Source of the DNA: Prevotella sp. oral taxon 376
GTDB lineage: Bacteria; Bacteroidota; Bacteroidia; Bacteroidales; Bacteroidaceae
DNA: 64,000 bases
NCBI RefSeq assembly: GCF_003043945.1
Contig: NZ_PYXG01000001.1
Span: forward strand, 992,001-1,056,000
Direction: 5' to 3'
Every line of letters begins with the position of its first letter. The stretch's first letter is position 1. Shown piece after piece: positions 43,062 through 51,024 of this stretch. A model generated the notes under the pieces. It was not told the origin of the DNA. It ran no database searches and worked only from the letters and a program-made list of their open reading frames with translations. Position numbers and translations under genes: made by a program.

Positions 43062-44147
43062 TTATAATTTCACCCTCAGAAGGTAGCCTTTCTTGTATAT
43101 GACATCGATGGCGAGGCTTTCATCCGACCTGATGGCCCGTCTCAGATAGCTTATCTGTACATTCAGGGCCATGGAATTGGCATAAGAGTCGTCGCCCCAG
43201 GCCGCGAGGAGAATCTGCTCCCGCGGCACAATCTCGTTGGGGGCATCGCTCAGGAGCTTGAAGATTTCAGCCTGTCGCGAGGTGAGCATCACTCGTTCGT
43301 TGCCGCATTTCAGCTCATTGAGGTCGTAGCGGAACTCTGTGTTGCCGAGTCGGAGGAAGTTTTTGCCGGAGGAATCTTCCCTGGGTTGTTTCATCTCGAA
43401 TATCATGTTCTTCATAAACTCATGCCGGATGCCGTCGATGCGCTTCTGTATGAGAATCGTTTTCACCTGATATATGAGGCAGAAAGCCAACACGCAGAGG
43501 AACAGGAGGCTTATCAGCAGCTGCCACGCCATGGTCCTGATGACGCCACTCACGGGGATGGGGATGATGAAGGAGACGCCTTCCTTGAGCATGGGGTTGC
43601 TGCAGTAGACCACTTCCAGCTCTTTGCGCCATCTGTTGAGGATGCGGTATTGCGGCTCCATCTTCACCTCTGTCTTTTTCAGAAACCTGAATTCGGCGGA
43701 GGGAGGCAGGCTCCCGGCGATGAGCAAAGAGTCGAGAACATCTTTCTGGAACGGCCTGAAGCGGGTGTTGACATAGCGGTTGTAGATGGTGGAGGCATCC
43801 TCCGTTTCCAGTCCTCGCCCGCTGAACCTGATGCGCCGCTTGCCGGGCAGGTCGTAGGTGAAGGTCGAAGTGGTCTGCGCGGGGCCGTTCCTGCGGTTGT
43901 CGATGTGTATGTTGATGTTGATTTTCAGGGTGTCTTTCTCGCCGTTTCTCGGTTTTGCCCTCGTGCGTGCGTCGCTTCTTATCCGCTCTTCGGCCTTGAT
44001 GACCTTTGCGCAGACCTGCTTCATCTCGTCAGCTTTCTTGCTGCCGTTGTATTGATACTGGTTGTATAGCCAGTAGAACTGCCCTGTCAGCATGAGCAGC
44101 AGCGTGAAGATGCTCAGGTAATATACAGTCTTGATTCGTCTGTCCAT
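43062..44147 (-). CDS. membrane-anchored winged-helix regulator with vestigial histidine-kinase H-box
   Basis: Predicted inner-membrane transcription regulator of 361 aa. It has a TM segment at residues 8-26, a periplasmic region of about 180 residues, a second TM at 207-226, then a cytoplasmic helix. The C-terminus (residues about 270-361) is an OmpR/PhoB-type winged helix: LTSRQAEIFKLLSDAPNEIV, REQILLAAWGDDSYANSMALN, VIYKKGYLLRV. The linker FMKNMIFEMKQP (244-255) aligns with the FINNMTHELKTP H-box of Bacteroidetes histidine kinases, with Phe250 at the phospho-acceptor His. No kinase ATPase or receiver domain remains. I start at MDRRIK (44147). It is divergent from the GLPGLI/TonB-receptor pair, its likely target. 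Confidence 0.85.
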   Translation of the reverse strand: MDRRIKTVYYLSIFTLLLMLTGQFYWLYNQYQYNGSKKADEMKQVCAKVIKAEERIRSDARTRAKPRNGEKDTLKININIHIDNRRNGPAQTTSTFTYDLPGKRRIRFSGRGLETEDASTIYNRYVNTRFRPFQKDVLDSLLIAGSLPPSAEFRFLKKTEVKMEPQYRILNRWRKELEVVYCSNPMLKEGVSFIIPIPVSGVIRTMAWQLLISLLFLCVLAFCLIYQVKTILIQKRIDGIRHEFMKNMIFEMKQPREDSSGKNFLRLGNTEFRYDLNELKCGNERVMLTSRQAEIFKLLSDAPNEIVPREQILLAAWGDDSYANSMALNVQISYLRRAIRSDESLAIDVIYKKGYLLRVKL

Positions 44148-44190
44148 AGCCGTTGTGTTTCGGAAAGCAGGTCGTTGGCTCCTGCTCTTG

Positions 44191-44220
44191 CAAAGATAGC
44201 ATAAACTTGGCGAAACCAAA
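44191..44220 (-). promoter_or_regulatory. promoter of the membrane-anchored regulator
   Basis: Minus strand TTTG (44220-44217), 18 nt, TATCTTTG (44198-44191). Confidence 0.5.
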
Positions 44221-44318
44221 GGCTTTTGGGGCAGATGTTAATAAATTAGTAATAAAAAACGGCTCGCAAGATAAGAATATAGTAATAGAAACCGAAGGCG
44301 CGGCCGCAAGGAATTCGA

Positions 44319-44326
44319 TAACTTTG
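44319..44326 (+). promoter_or_regulatory. -7 box of the GLPGLI gene
   Basis: TAACTTTG, 27 nt before the start; the -33 region is poor, which fits a promoter needing an activator such as the divergent regulator. Confidence 0.45.
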
Positions 44327-44353
44327 CGTCAGGACTTTAAAATACGGAAGCAT

Positions 44354-45205
44354 ATGAAACAAAATGTCATGTTCCTGGCCTGTATGCTGCTCTCGCTGGC
44401 GGCGTGGCCGCAGGGTGTAACGGTTTATACGGCGGCAGATGCCGCTCGTGGAGACTCCATAGACCGGGTGAAATATGAAGTGGTGTATGACTTGCGGGGC
44501 ATGGTTCCCGCCGTTCCCGACTCCATCGTCTACGATGAACGCATGCTGCTGCAAATCGGCGAGAGGGCCTCGGCTTTCTACAGTTACGCCGCCTATCAGG
44601 TGGATTCGATGGTCGCGGAGCAGATCAGGAGGCGCGATAACCTGAATATCCGCTACACGGCCAGGGTGAATTGGCGGCTTTACAAGAACTATCCGGCTAT
44701 GGGCAGGACCATGTTTCTTGACCGCGTGGCCAACGATCGCTATGCCGTGGAGGAGGGCGAGGAGCTTCCGGAGTGGTCGTTGGTGGCCGACAGCGTAAAA
44801 GAACTGCTCGGTTACCGGTGCCATCAGGCCGTAGCGGCGTATAAGGGAAGGATCTGGAGCGCATGGTATACCGATGATGTGCCCATCGACAACGGCCCAT
44901 GGAAGCTGCAAGGACTGCCCGGCCTGATTCTTCAGGCTTATGACGAGGGACGGGAATTTGTGTTCACGGCCGTCGGGATGATGAATGTCGGCACGGGGAA
45001 GGCCATTGAGTATAAGGGCAGAGGCTTCACCCCGATAGACCGCGGGTCGCTCAACAAGATTTATAAGCGTTATTATGCCGACGCCATCGGCTATACGCTG
45101 ATGAGCTATCCGTCGTCATCCCGCAACTCCATCAAGATTACCGACGGCGAGGGGAACGAGCTGAAGCATTCCAAGCCAATACCCTATAACCTGATAGAGC
45201 GGTGA
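44354..45205 (+). CDS. GLPGLI family protein
   Basis: Exported protein of 283 aa with a signal peptide (MKQNVMFLACMLLSLAAWPQG) and the name-giving motif GPWKLQGLPGLILQAYD near residue 180. It also has the YRCHQAVAAYKGRIWSAWYTDDVP block typical of the family. GLPGLI proteins are of unknown function and commonly sit, as here, just before a TonB-receptor-like gene with a carboxypeptidase regulatory domain; the pair probably works in uptake or export of a peptide or metal. I chose the ATG at 44354 because upstream sequence in the frame is non-coding in character. Confidence 0.9.
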   Translation: MKQNVMFLACMLLSLAAWPQGVTVYTAADAARGDSIDRVKYEVVYDLRGMVPAVPDSIVYDERMLLQIGERASAFYSYAAYQVDSMVAEQIRRRDNLNIRYTARVNWRLYKNYPAMGRTMFLDRVANDRYAVEEGEELPEWSLVADSVKELLGYRCHQAVAAYKGRIWSAWYTDDVPIDNGPWKLQGLPGLILQAYDEGREFVFTAVGMMNVGTGKAIEYKGRGFTPIDRGSLNKIYKRYYADAIGYTLMSYPSSSRNSIKITDGEGNELKHSKPIPYNLIER

Positions 45206-45266
45206 TTCCGGGCGATGCCGGATGGTTTTAAGCCACGCAAGAATCTCTCATGAAGGAGGCTATACC

Positions 45267-47741
45267 GTGAAAAGGATCATAGGAATCCTTGTCTTTCTGA
45301 CGACCTTTCCCAGCCTGCGGGCACAGAGCTTGCTTTTCGGCGTGGTGGAGGATACGGTTACCCGGAGCCCGATAGGTGGAGCTTCGGTTACGCTGCTGCG
45401 GCAAGGCAGGCCCTTGAAGTTTACTCGCACAAACGACCGGGGCGAGTTTCGCATCGGCATACAGGCCTTGCAGGCGGGCGACTCGCTGCAGGCCGCCAGT
45501 ATAGGATATGCCAAAAAGCGTGTGAAAGTTGTCCCGGACGGGGCGACGAGAATACTGATGTCGGCCCAGACCTTTGAGCTGAGCGAGGTGAAAGTGCGTG
45601 CCGGGAGGGTCTTCGGCAGGCAAGATACGACGGTCTACGACCTCACCCGCTTTGCCAGCGAGCGCGACAACTCACTGAAGGATGTGTTGAAGAAGCTGCC
45701 CGGAGTAGAGGTCGGCGACGACGGCAGCCTGCAGGTGAACGGCAGGGAACTAAGTCGCTTCACCGTAGAGGGGCTTGACCTGACGGGCGGAAGATACAGC
45801 CAGTTGGAGGAAAGCATCAAGGCCAGGGATGTGAGAAAGGCCGAGATCATCGAGCACGACCAGCCCGTCAAGGCCTTGCGGGATAAGATTCTGACGGATG
45901 CCGTGGCCATGAATATCGTCTTGAAGGATGAGGCGCGCGACAAACTGCTGCCCACCCTGAAGCCATATGCGCTCGCCGGTGAGCCTACGCATGTGGGCGG
46001 AGCGGTTCATCTGCTGCAGATTGGCAAGAGGCGGCAATGGATGTACGACGCTGCCTATGACCGCACGGGCCGGGATCTCGCGCAGGAAACGAGAGTGCTG
46101 GCCGACTATGGCCGTGGCCTGAGCCCACGGAGTCTGCCCTCATGGTTTTCCACACCCTCGCTCGTGGCTCCGATCGATGCCAACCGACTGCGTTTCAACA
46201 CTTCCCAACGGTATGGAGCCAGCAAGATTCAGAAGACAGACAGCGACGGGGAACTTCGCTTTACGGCCGACTATCTGCGCATCGTGGAACGGCAGGATAC
46301 AAGGAACGAGTCGGTTTACAACCTCGGGGCGGCCTTGCCCGTGGTAACAAATCAGAAACAGCGTCTTATCCTGCGGCATGACGACTTGTCGCTGGAGCTG
46401 GAGCGTAAGGTGAACACCGAGACCGCTTATGGCAGGGAACTATTGCGGCTGTCGGCAAGAAAGGCCGACGGAAAGGCCGACCTGAACGACACGCTAAGCC
46501 AGCGTGTCCGCACGCCGGAAGTGAATGTAGAGGGCAATCTCCATCGCCTGTATACGCTTGGCAACGGACAGTTGTCGCTGCAGTCGGTCCTGGACTACCA
46601 CCATTCCTCCCCCTGCTTGTATGTGGATAAGGACGAGATGCCCCTGCAGACCAATCTCTGGCATGGGGCGGCAGCTATAGGCTGGCTGAACAAGCGGCTG
46701 TATCTGACACGCCAATACACCGTGGGAGCGGATGTGCAGAGCCTGAATGTGCAGGGCGGCAACGCCCTGCTCTCACTGTATCTCGCGCCTTATTGGCAAT
46801 ACGAGCGGGGGAAATGGCAGGCCTCCTTCAGCCCCAAGGTGTCGTGGGAACGGTATACCCGGCAGCGGCGGTCGTTCTTTCTGTGGCATCCGAGCGTCTA
46901 TGTGCGGTGGAAATCGGGCTTTCACGGCGAGTGGACCTTTGCGGGAAGCTACGATGAGAGCATCGGAAATATGGAGGAATTTGTGCTGGGGAGCTACCGG
47001 CGGGACTATCGCACCTATTATGAGAGCCGGGGGCTGATACCCCGGACGGCCGCCCTCTATTCCACCTTAGGCTATGTCTACAAGCGTCCGGTGCAGGAGT
47101 TTTTCCTCAATGCGCACATGACGGTGGGGAGAAACTGGCACAACACGATCAGCGATCTGCGCATTGCGGAAGGAAAGTATTATCTCTCCAAGGAAGAAGG
47201 CCATACCCGCAGCGACTTCTTCCGGACGGAAGGCACCCTCTCGAAAGGCATCTACGACTGGCACCTGAAGCTGCGCCTGAGCGGCAGTTTCATGTATGCG
47301 GCCGGCTGGCAGATGTCGGCCGGCAGCCTGTTGGGCTACCGTGCTAAAGTCTATGAGCTGACACCCCATATCGAGTTTGCACCCGCATGGGGAGCCTTGA
47401 GCTATCAGGGCAACTTCAAGTGGCAGTATTCCTCCGTGATGAAGACCTTGTGCGGATGGGGGCAGAGCCTCTCGCTGACCTCCACGATGGGGCCGGCAGA
47501 CCTCACATGGAGCATGACCCACCATCGCAAGGAACTGCAGGAAGGGCACACGCTCAACGCCCTCATTGCCGACGCCAAGGCTGTCTGGCGGATGAAGAGG
47601 CTGCGTTTGTCGGCCATGCTGAGTAACCTCTTTAATAAGCGGGAGTATATAGTCAGCCAGTATAGTGGCGTAAGCATGTTCACGGATTATTATGTGTTGA
47701 GGGGGCGCGAGCTGCTGGTATCAATGCAGTATTCATTCTGA
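45267..47741 (+). CDS. TonB-receptor-like outer-membrane protein of the GLPGLI type
   Basis: Outer-membrane beta-barrel protein of 824 aa. The signal peptide is VKRIIGILVFLTTFPSLRAQ, so I start at the GTG at 45267. AAGGAGG lies 7 nt before it, a strong Shine-Dalgarno that is unusual in this phylum. The ATG at 45222 would add 15 polar residues before the signal. A carboxypeptidase-like domain (FGVVEDTVTRSPIGGASVTLL) is followed by a plug-like part (LKDVLKKLPGVEVGDDGSLQVNGRE...) and a barrel ending LVSMQYSF. It follows the GLPGLI gene and is probably co-transcribed. Confidence 0.87.
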   Translation: MKRIIGILVFLTTFPSLRAQSLLFGVVEDTVTRSPIGGASVTLLRQGRPLKFTRTNDRGEFRIGIQALQAGDSLQAASIGYAKKRVKVVPDGATRILMSAQTFELSEVKVRAGRVFGRQDTTVYDLTRFASERDNSLKDVLKKLPGVEVGDDGSLQVNGRELSRFTVEGLDLTGGRYSQLEESIKARDVRKAEIIEHDQPVKALRDKILTDAVAMNIVLKDEARDKLLPTLKPYALAGEPTHVGGAVHLLQIGKRRQWMYDAAYDRTGRDLAQETRVLADYGRGLSPRSLPSWFSTPSLVAPIDANRLRFNTSQRYGASKIQKTDSDGELRFTADYLRIVERQDTRNESVYNLGAALPVVTNQKQRLILRHDDLSLELERKVNTETAYGRELLRLSARKADGKADLNDTLSQRVRTPEVNVEGNLHRLYTLGNGQLSLQSVLDYHHSSPCLYVDKDEMPLQTNLWHGAAAIGWLNKRLYLTRQYTVGADVQSLNVQGGNALLSLYLAPYWQYERGKWQASFSPKVSWERYTRQRRSFFLWHPSVYVRWKSGFHGEWTFAGSYDESIGNMEEFVLGSYRRDYRTYYESRGLIPRTAALYSTLGYVYKRPVQEFFLNAHMTVGRNWHNTISDLRIAEGKYYLSKEEGHTRSDFFRTEGTLSKGIYDWHLKLRLSGSFMYAAGWQMSAGSLLGYRAKVYELTPHIEFAPAWGALSYQGNFKWQYSSVMKTLCGWGQSLSLTSTMGPADLTWSMTHHRKELQEGHTLNALIADAKAVWRMKRLRLSAMLSNLFNKREYIVSQYSGVSMFTDYYVLRGRELLVSMQYSF

Positions 47742-47812
47742 GAAAGAGGGGGCGGGCGCCCTTCGCCCTTCGGGACTCCACGGCCAGTCTGATAGAAAGC
47801 GGCAGAAAGCGG

Positions 47813-47878
47813 GACAATCTCGCCGATTTCGTCCCACGATTTCGGCGATTTTGTTCTTCAATCTCGCCGATTTTATCT
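47813..47878. repeat. 22-bp triplet element, class I, copy E, abutting a promoter
   Basis: Units at 47813-47834, 47835-47856 and 47857-47878. The middle one begins CACGATTTCG as in copies A, B and F. The third unit is degraded at its right end (CGATTTTATC). It ends 10 nt before the -7 box of the next gene, so that gene's -33 region falls within unit 3. Confidence 0.85.
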
Positions 47879-47888
47879 TTTTAATGCT

Positions 47889-47896
47889 TATCTTTG
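47889..47896 (+). promoter_or_regulatory. -7 box of the second DKNYY gene
   Basis: TATCTTTG, 25 nt before the start codon. Position -33 lies in the repeat element and lacks a TTTG. Confidence 0.5.
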
Positions 47897-47921
47897 TAGC
47901 GATAATTAACGGTAAGTTGTC

Positions 47922-48566
47922 ATGAGAAAAATGAAAAGAGGCATTATTGCTAAGATGGCCTTGGGCCTATTCCTGCTGTTCGTGTCTATGCCCTTGATGG
48001 CTCAAGAATACAGGTCGGACTATCTGATAAGGGACGGACAGGTGTTCTACGACTATGTGCCGATGGAAACGGCAGACTTCAGAACCTTCCGGGTTCTGGG
48101 AAAAGGCTATGCCAAAGACCGCTATCATGTGTATTTGGACGGAAAGATACTGGCCTATGTAGACCCTCTCACTTTCCGTCTGCTCGGCGAGGGATATGCT
48201 CCGGAGTATGAAGAGGCGGAGCCCTATGGACGGAATCGTGCGGGCGAGGGCTATTTCAAGTCGAATTTTGATGTCTTTTATAACGGTCGCAAGCTGGAAG
48301 GAGCTTCCGCCAGCACCTTCCGGGAGATAGGGGCAGGCTATGCCAAGGATGCTTTCAGGGTGTATTATCGCGGACGATTGCTGGAGGATGCGACATCCAG
48401 CACATTCCGGGAAATCGGCGGAGGCTACGCCAAAGACTCCTTCCGGGTGTACTATTGCGGACGAGAACTGGCCGACGCGTCGGCAAGCACTTTCGTATAT
48501 TCCGGCAAGGGCTATGGCCGCGACACCTTCAACACCTATTTCTTAGGCAGGAAAATCTCAGACTGA
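47922..48566 (+). CDS. DKNYY-family secreted repeat protein
   Basis: Exported protein of 214 aa: signal peptide (GIIAKMALGLFLLFVSMPLMAQ) then five to six clean DKNYY repeats. The spacing is regular, about 30 residues, of the form 'GASASTFREIGAGYAKDAFRVYYRGRLLE'-like units: ETADFRTFRVLGKGYAKDRY, GASASTFREIGAGYAKDAFR, DATSSTFREIGGGYAKDSFR and DASASTFVYSGKGYGRDTFN. The near-identity of the later repeats implies recent internal duplication. Function unknown; likely periplasmic or surface binding. It is a distant paralogue of the protein at 36587. Confidence 0.85.
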   Translation: MRKMKRGIIAKMALGLFLLFVSMPLMAQEYRSDYLIRDGQVFYDYVPMETADFRTFRVLGKGYAKDRYHVYLDGKILAYVDPLTFRLLGEGYAPEYEEAEPYGRNRAGEGYFKSNFDVFYNGRKLEGASASTFREIGAGYAKDAFRVYYRGRLLEDATSSTFREIGGGYAKDSFRVYYCGRELADASASTFVYSGKGYGRDTFNTYFLGRKISD

Positions 48567-48626
48567 GACAGCCTCTGGCAATCGGAAACGACGCTGCTCG
48601 TGGCTTTTCGGCCTGCCTCCTCGCAT

Positions 48627-49412
48627 TCAATGGCCGTGCAGGGTGTCCAGTAATTCTAATATTTTCCGATGCACGGCCTCGCTCGCCCCATGCGAGATGT
48701 GCCTCACGATGCCCTCTCTGTCTATGACAAGGTTCAGCGGATAGCCCTTGTCGCCCACCCATTTCGTGAAGTAGGTGTCTTCCGCCAGATGTGTCCAGCT
48801 AAAGCGTCCGGTTGTGATTCTCTGGATTTTGTCGGCATTCTCAAAATCAGCTGACAGGAAAACGGCATCGGGGTATTTGTCTTTCCAAAGGGAAAGGGCG
48901 GGCATCTCTTTCCGGCAAGGGCCGCATCCGGAGTACCATACATTGACGACGACGGTCTTGCCGGCGATGGAATCCTTTGTCCAGACATGCCCGTCGATGT
49001 CTTTCAGGCGGAAGTCGCCGGGTAGCTTCTCGTTGATTGCAAGGGCAGGGGTGGTCTGCCCGTTGCCGTGCGTGGCTCTCCGCATCAGCGAGTCGGTGTG
49101 GATCGCGCTCTCGAAGTCGTCTAATCCCCTTACTCGTTCTCGGGGTATGAGGAACCTTTTTGCGCTTTCCGGAAGTTGAGCGTCTGCTTTCAGGGCGATT
49201 CTGAGAATGGAGTTGCCGTCTTTGTCGCTGAAACTCCCAACCTCCTTGATGCTTTCCATAAGCGTGTTCAGGGGCAGTTCCTTGGTGTAATATTCGCCGT
49301 TGATGGTATATGCGGGAGTTATGGCCTGTGCTTTTGACTGTGCCCGGATTGCAAGGGGGGCTGCTGCCAAAAGCAGAAACGGGAGTGTTCGTAATATGCG
49401 GGGATATTTCAT
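48627..49412 (-). CDS. TlpA-like thioredoxin-fold lipoprotein-like exported protein
   Basis: Exported thiol-disulfide oxidoreductase of 261 aa. It has a signal peptide (ILRTLPFLLLAAAPLAIRAQ), an N-terminal domain of about 110 residues without clear family, then a TlpA/AhpC-type domain with VVVNVWYSGCGPCRKEMPAL; the active site CGPC is at residues 163-166. It likely reduces or isomerises periplasmic disulfides. It is the last gene of a four-gene minus-strand run and lies 44 nt after comM. No Cys that would suit a lipobox is present in the signal peptide. Confidence 0.88.
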   Translation of the reverse strand: MKYPRILRTLPFLLLAAAPLAIRAQSKAQAITPAYTINGEYYTKELPLNTLMESIKEVGSFSDKDGNSILRIALKADAQLPESAKRFLIPRERVRGLDDFESAIHTDSLMRRATHGNGQTTPALAINEKLPGDFRLKDIDGHVWTKDSIAGKTVVVNVWYSGCGPCRKEMPALSLWKDKYPDAVFLSADFENADKIQRITTGRFSWTHLAEDTYFTKWVGDKGYPLNLVIDREGIVRHISHGASEAVHRKILELLDTLHGH

Positions 49413-49456
49413 GTCTTTATGTTTTTATGTCTTTAAAATGTGATGGTAGGCTTCCG

Positions 49457-51004
49457 TCAGATGCCGCGTTCGGCCCAGTCGCCGCGATCGAGGTTCCGGT
49501 AGCTGATGGCTTCTGCCAGATGTTCGGGTCGGACGCCCTCGCTGTCGGCAAGGTCGGCGATGGTGCGGGCCACCTTCAGGATGCGATTGTAGGCCCGGGC
49601 GCTCAGGCTGAGGCGTTCCATGGCGGTCTTGAGCAGGCTGATGCCTTCCTCTGAGGGCTCGGCGAACTTGTGGATCATGCGCTCTGACATCTGCGCGTTG
49701 CAATAGATTCCCCGGTAATCCTTGAACCGCTCGTTCTGGATGGCACGCGCCTTGATTACCCGTTCCCGGATGGCAGCACTCGGTTCGCCGGGCCCGGCCT
49801 TGGAAATGTCGGAGAAGGGAACGGGCGTAATCTCTATCTGGAGGTCGATGCGGTCCATGAGCGGACCGGAGATTTTCGACATATATTTCTGTATCTGTCC
49901 CGGCGTGCACACACAGTGGTGCGTGGGGTCGCCGTAATATCCGCAGGGACAGGGATTCATCGAGGCCACGAACTGGAAGTTGCAGGGAAACTCGACGGCA
50001 TATTTGGCCCGTGAAATGGTAATCTTGCGGTCTTCCAGCGGCTGGCGCAAGACTTCAAGGGTATGGCGATTGAACTCGGGAAGCTCGTCGCAATACAGGA
50101 TGCCATGATGTGCCAAGCTGATCTCTCCGGGCATGGGATTGGCTCCTCCGCCTACCAATGCTACTTCGGAAATCGTGTGGTGAGGCGACCGGAAGGGTCG
50201 CTGCGCGATGAGGGAACTGCCTTTGCCGAGCTTTCCGGCTATGGAATGCACCTGTGTTGTTTCCAGACTCTCGGCCAGAGTGAGGGGAGGAAGGATGGAG
50301 GGAAGGCGCTTTGCCATCATGGACTTTCCGCTTCCGGGCGGTCCGATGAGGATGATGTTGTGCGAGCCGGCCGCTGCCACTTCCAATGCCCGCTTCACAT
50401 TCTCTTGCCCGCGGACATCGGCGAAGTCGAGATCGTATTGGTATTGATGCTCGTAAAACTCCTTGCGCGTGTCGATAACGGTAGGCTCGAAAGCCTTCTG
50501 ACCTGTGAGAAACTGGATGACATCCATCATGGACTCCATGCCGTAGACCTCCAGATTGTTGACCACGGCAGCCTCACGGACATTCTGTCGGGGCACGATC
50601 AGGCCCTTGAAGTGCTCCTTTCGGGCACGGATGGCGATGGGCAGGGCTCCTTTCACGGGTTGCAGTCTGCCGTCGAGGCTGAGTTCTCCTACCATCATAT
50701 ATTGCCCGAGCTGCTCTGATTCTATATTTCCGTTGGCGGCAAGGATGGCTATCGCAAGCGGCAGATCGAAACTGCTGCCTTCCTTTCTGAGGTCGGCGGG
50801 AGCCATATTGACGGTGATGTCGGCTGTTGGGAATCGGTATCCGGAATACTGCAAGGCGGCTGCTATGCGGTCTTTGCCCTCACGCACGGCCTCATCGCCC
50901 AGCCCCGTGAAGTGATACATGACGCCCCGGTTGAGGCTCACCTCTATGGTTATCGTCGTAACATCGAGCCCATTTACGGCCGCGCAGTATGTCTTTACCA
51001 GCAT
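49457..51004 (-). CDS. comM: YifB/ComM family AAA+ Mg-chelatase-like ATPase
   Basis: Hexameric helicase-like ATPase (515 aa). In naturally competent bacteria ComM promotes branch migration of incoming DNA. Domain order: ChlI-like N-terminal fold (residues about 20-140), AAA+ core with Walker A GPPGSGKSMMAKRLPSILPP near residue 220 and Walker B GILYCDELPEF, and a C-terminal Mg_chelatase_C domain (LSLSARAYNRILKVARTIADL). The zinc-like CPCGYYGDPTHHCVC cluster is present. comF and RecX genes occur elsewhere in the window but not in the same operon. Confidence 0.95.
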   Translation of the reverse strand: MLVKTYCAAVNGLDVTTITIEVSLNRGVMYHFTGLGDEAVREGKDRIAAALQYSGYRFPTADITVNMAPADLRKEGSSFDLPLAIAILAANGNIESEQLGQYMMVGELSLDGRLQPVKGALPIAIRARKEHFKGLIVPRQNVREAAVVNNLEVYGMESMMDVIQFLTGQKAFEPTVIDTRKEFYEHQYQYDLDFADVRGQENVKRALEVAAAGSHNIILIGPPGSGKSMMAKRLPSILPPLTLAESLETTQVHSIAGKLGKGSSLIAQRPFRSPHHTISEVALVGGGANPMPGEISLAHHGILYCDELPEFNRHTLEVLRQPLEDRKITISRAKYAVEFPCNFQFVASMNPCPCGYYGDPTHHCVCTPGQIQKYMSKISGPLMDRIDLQIEITPVPFSDISKAGPGEPSAAIRERVIKARAIQNERFKDYRGIYCNAQMSERMIHKFAEPSEEGISLLKTAMERLSLSARAYNRILKVARTIADLADSEGVRPEHLAEAISYRNLDRGDWAERGI

Positions 51005-51024
51005 TTAGATTATATTCGTGGGTG

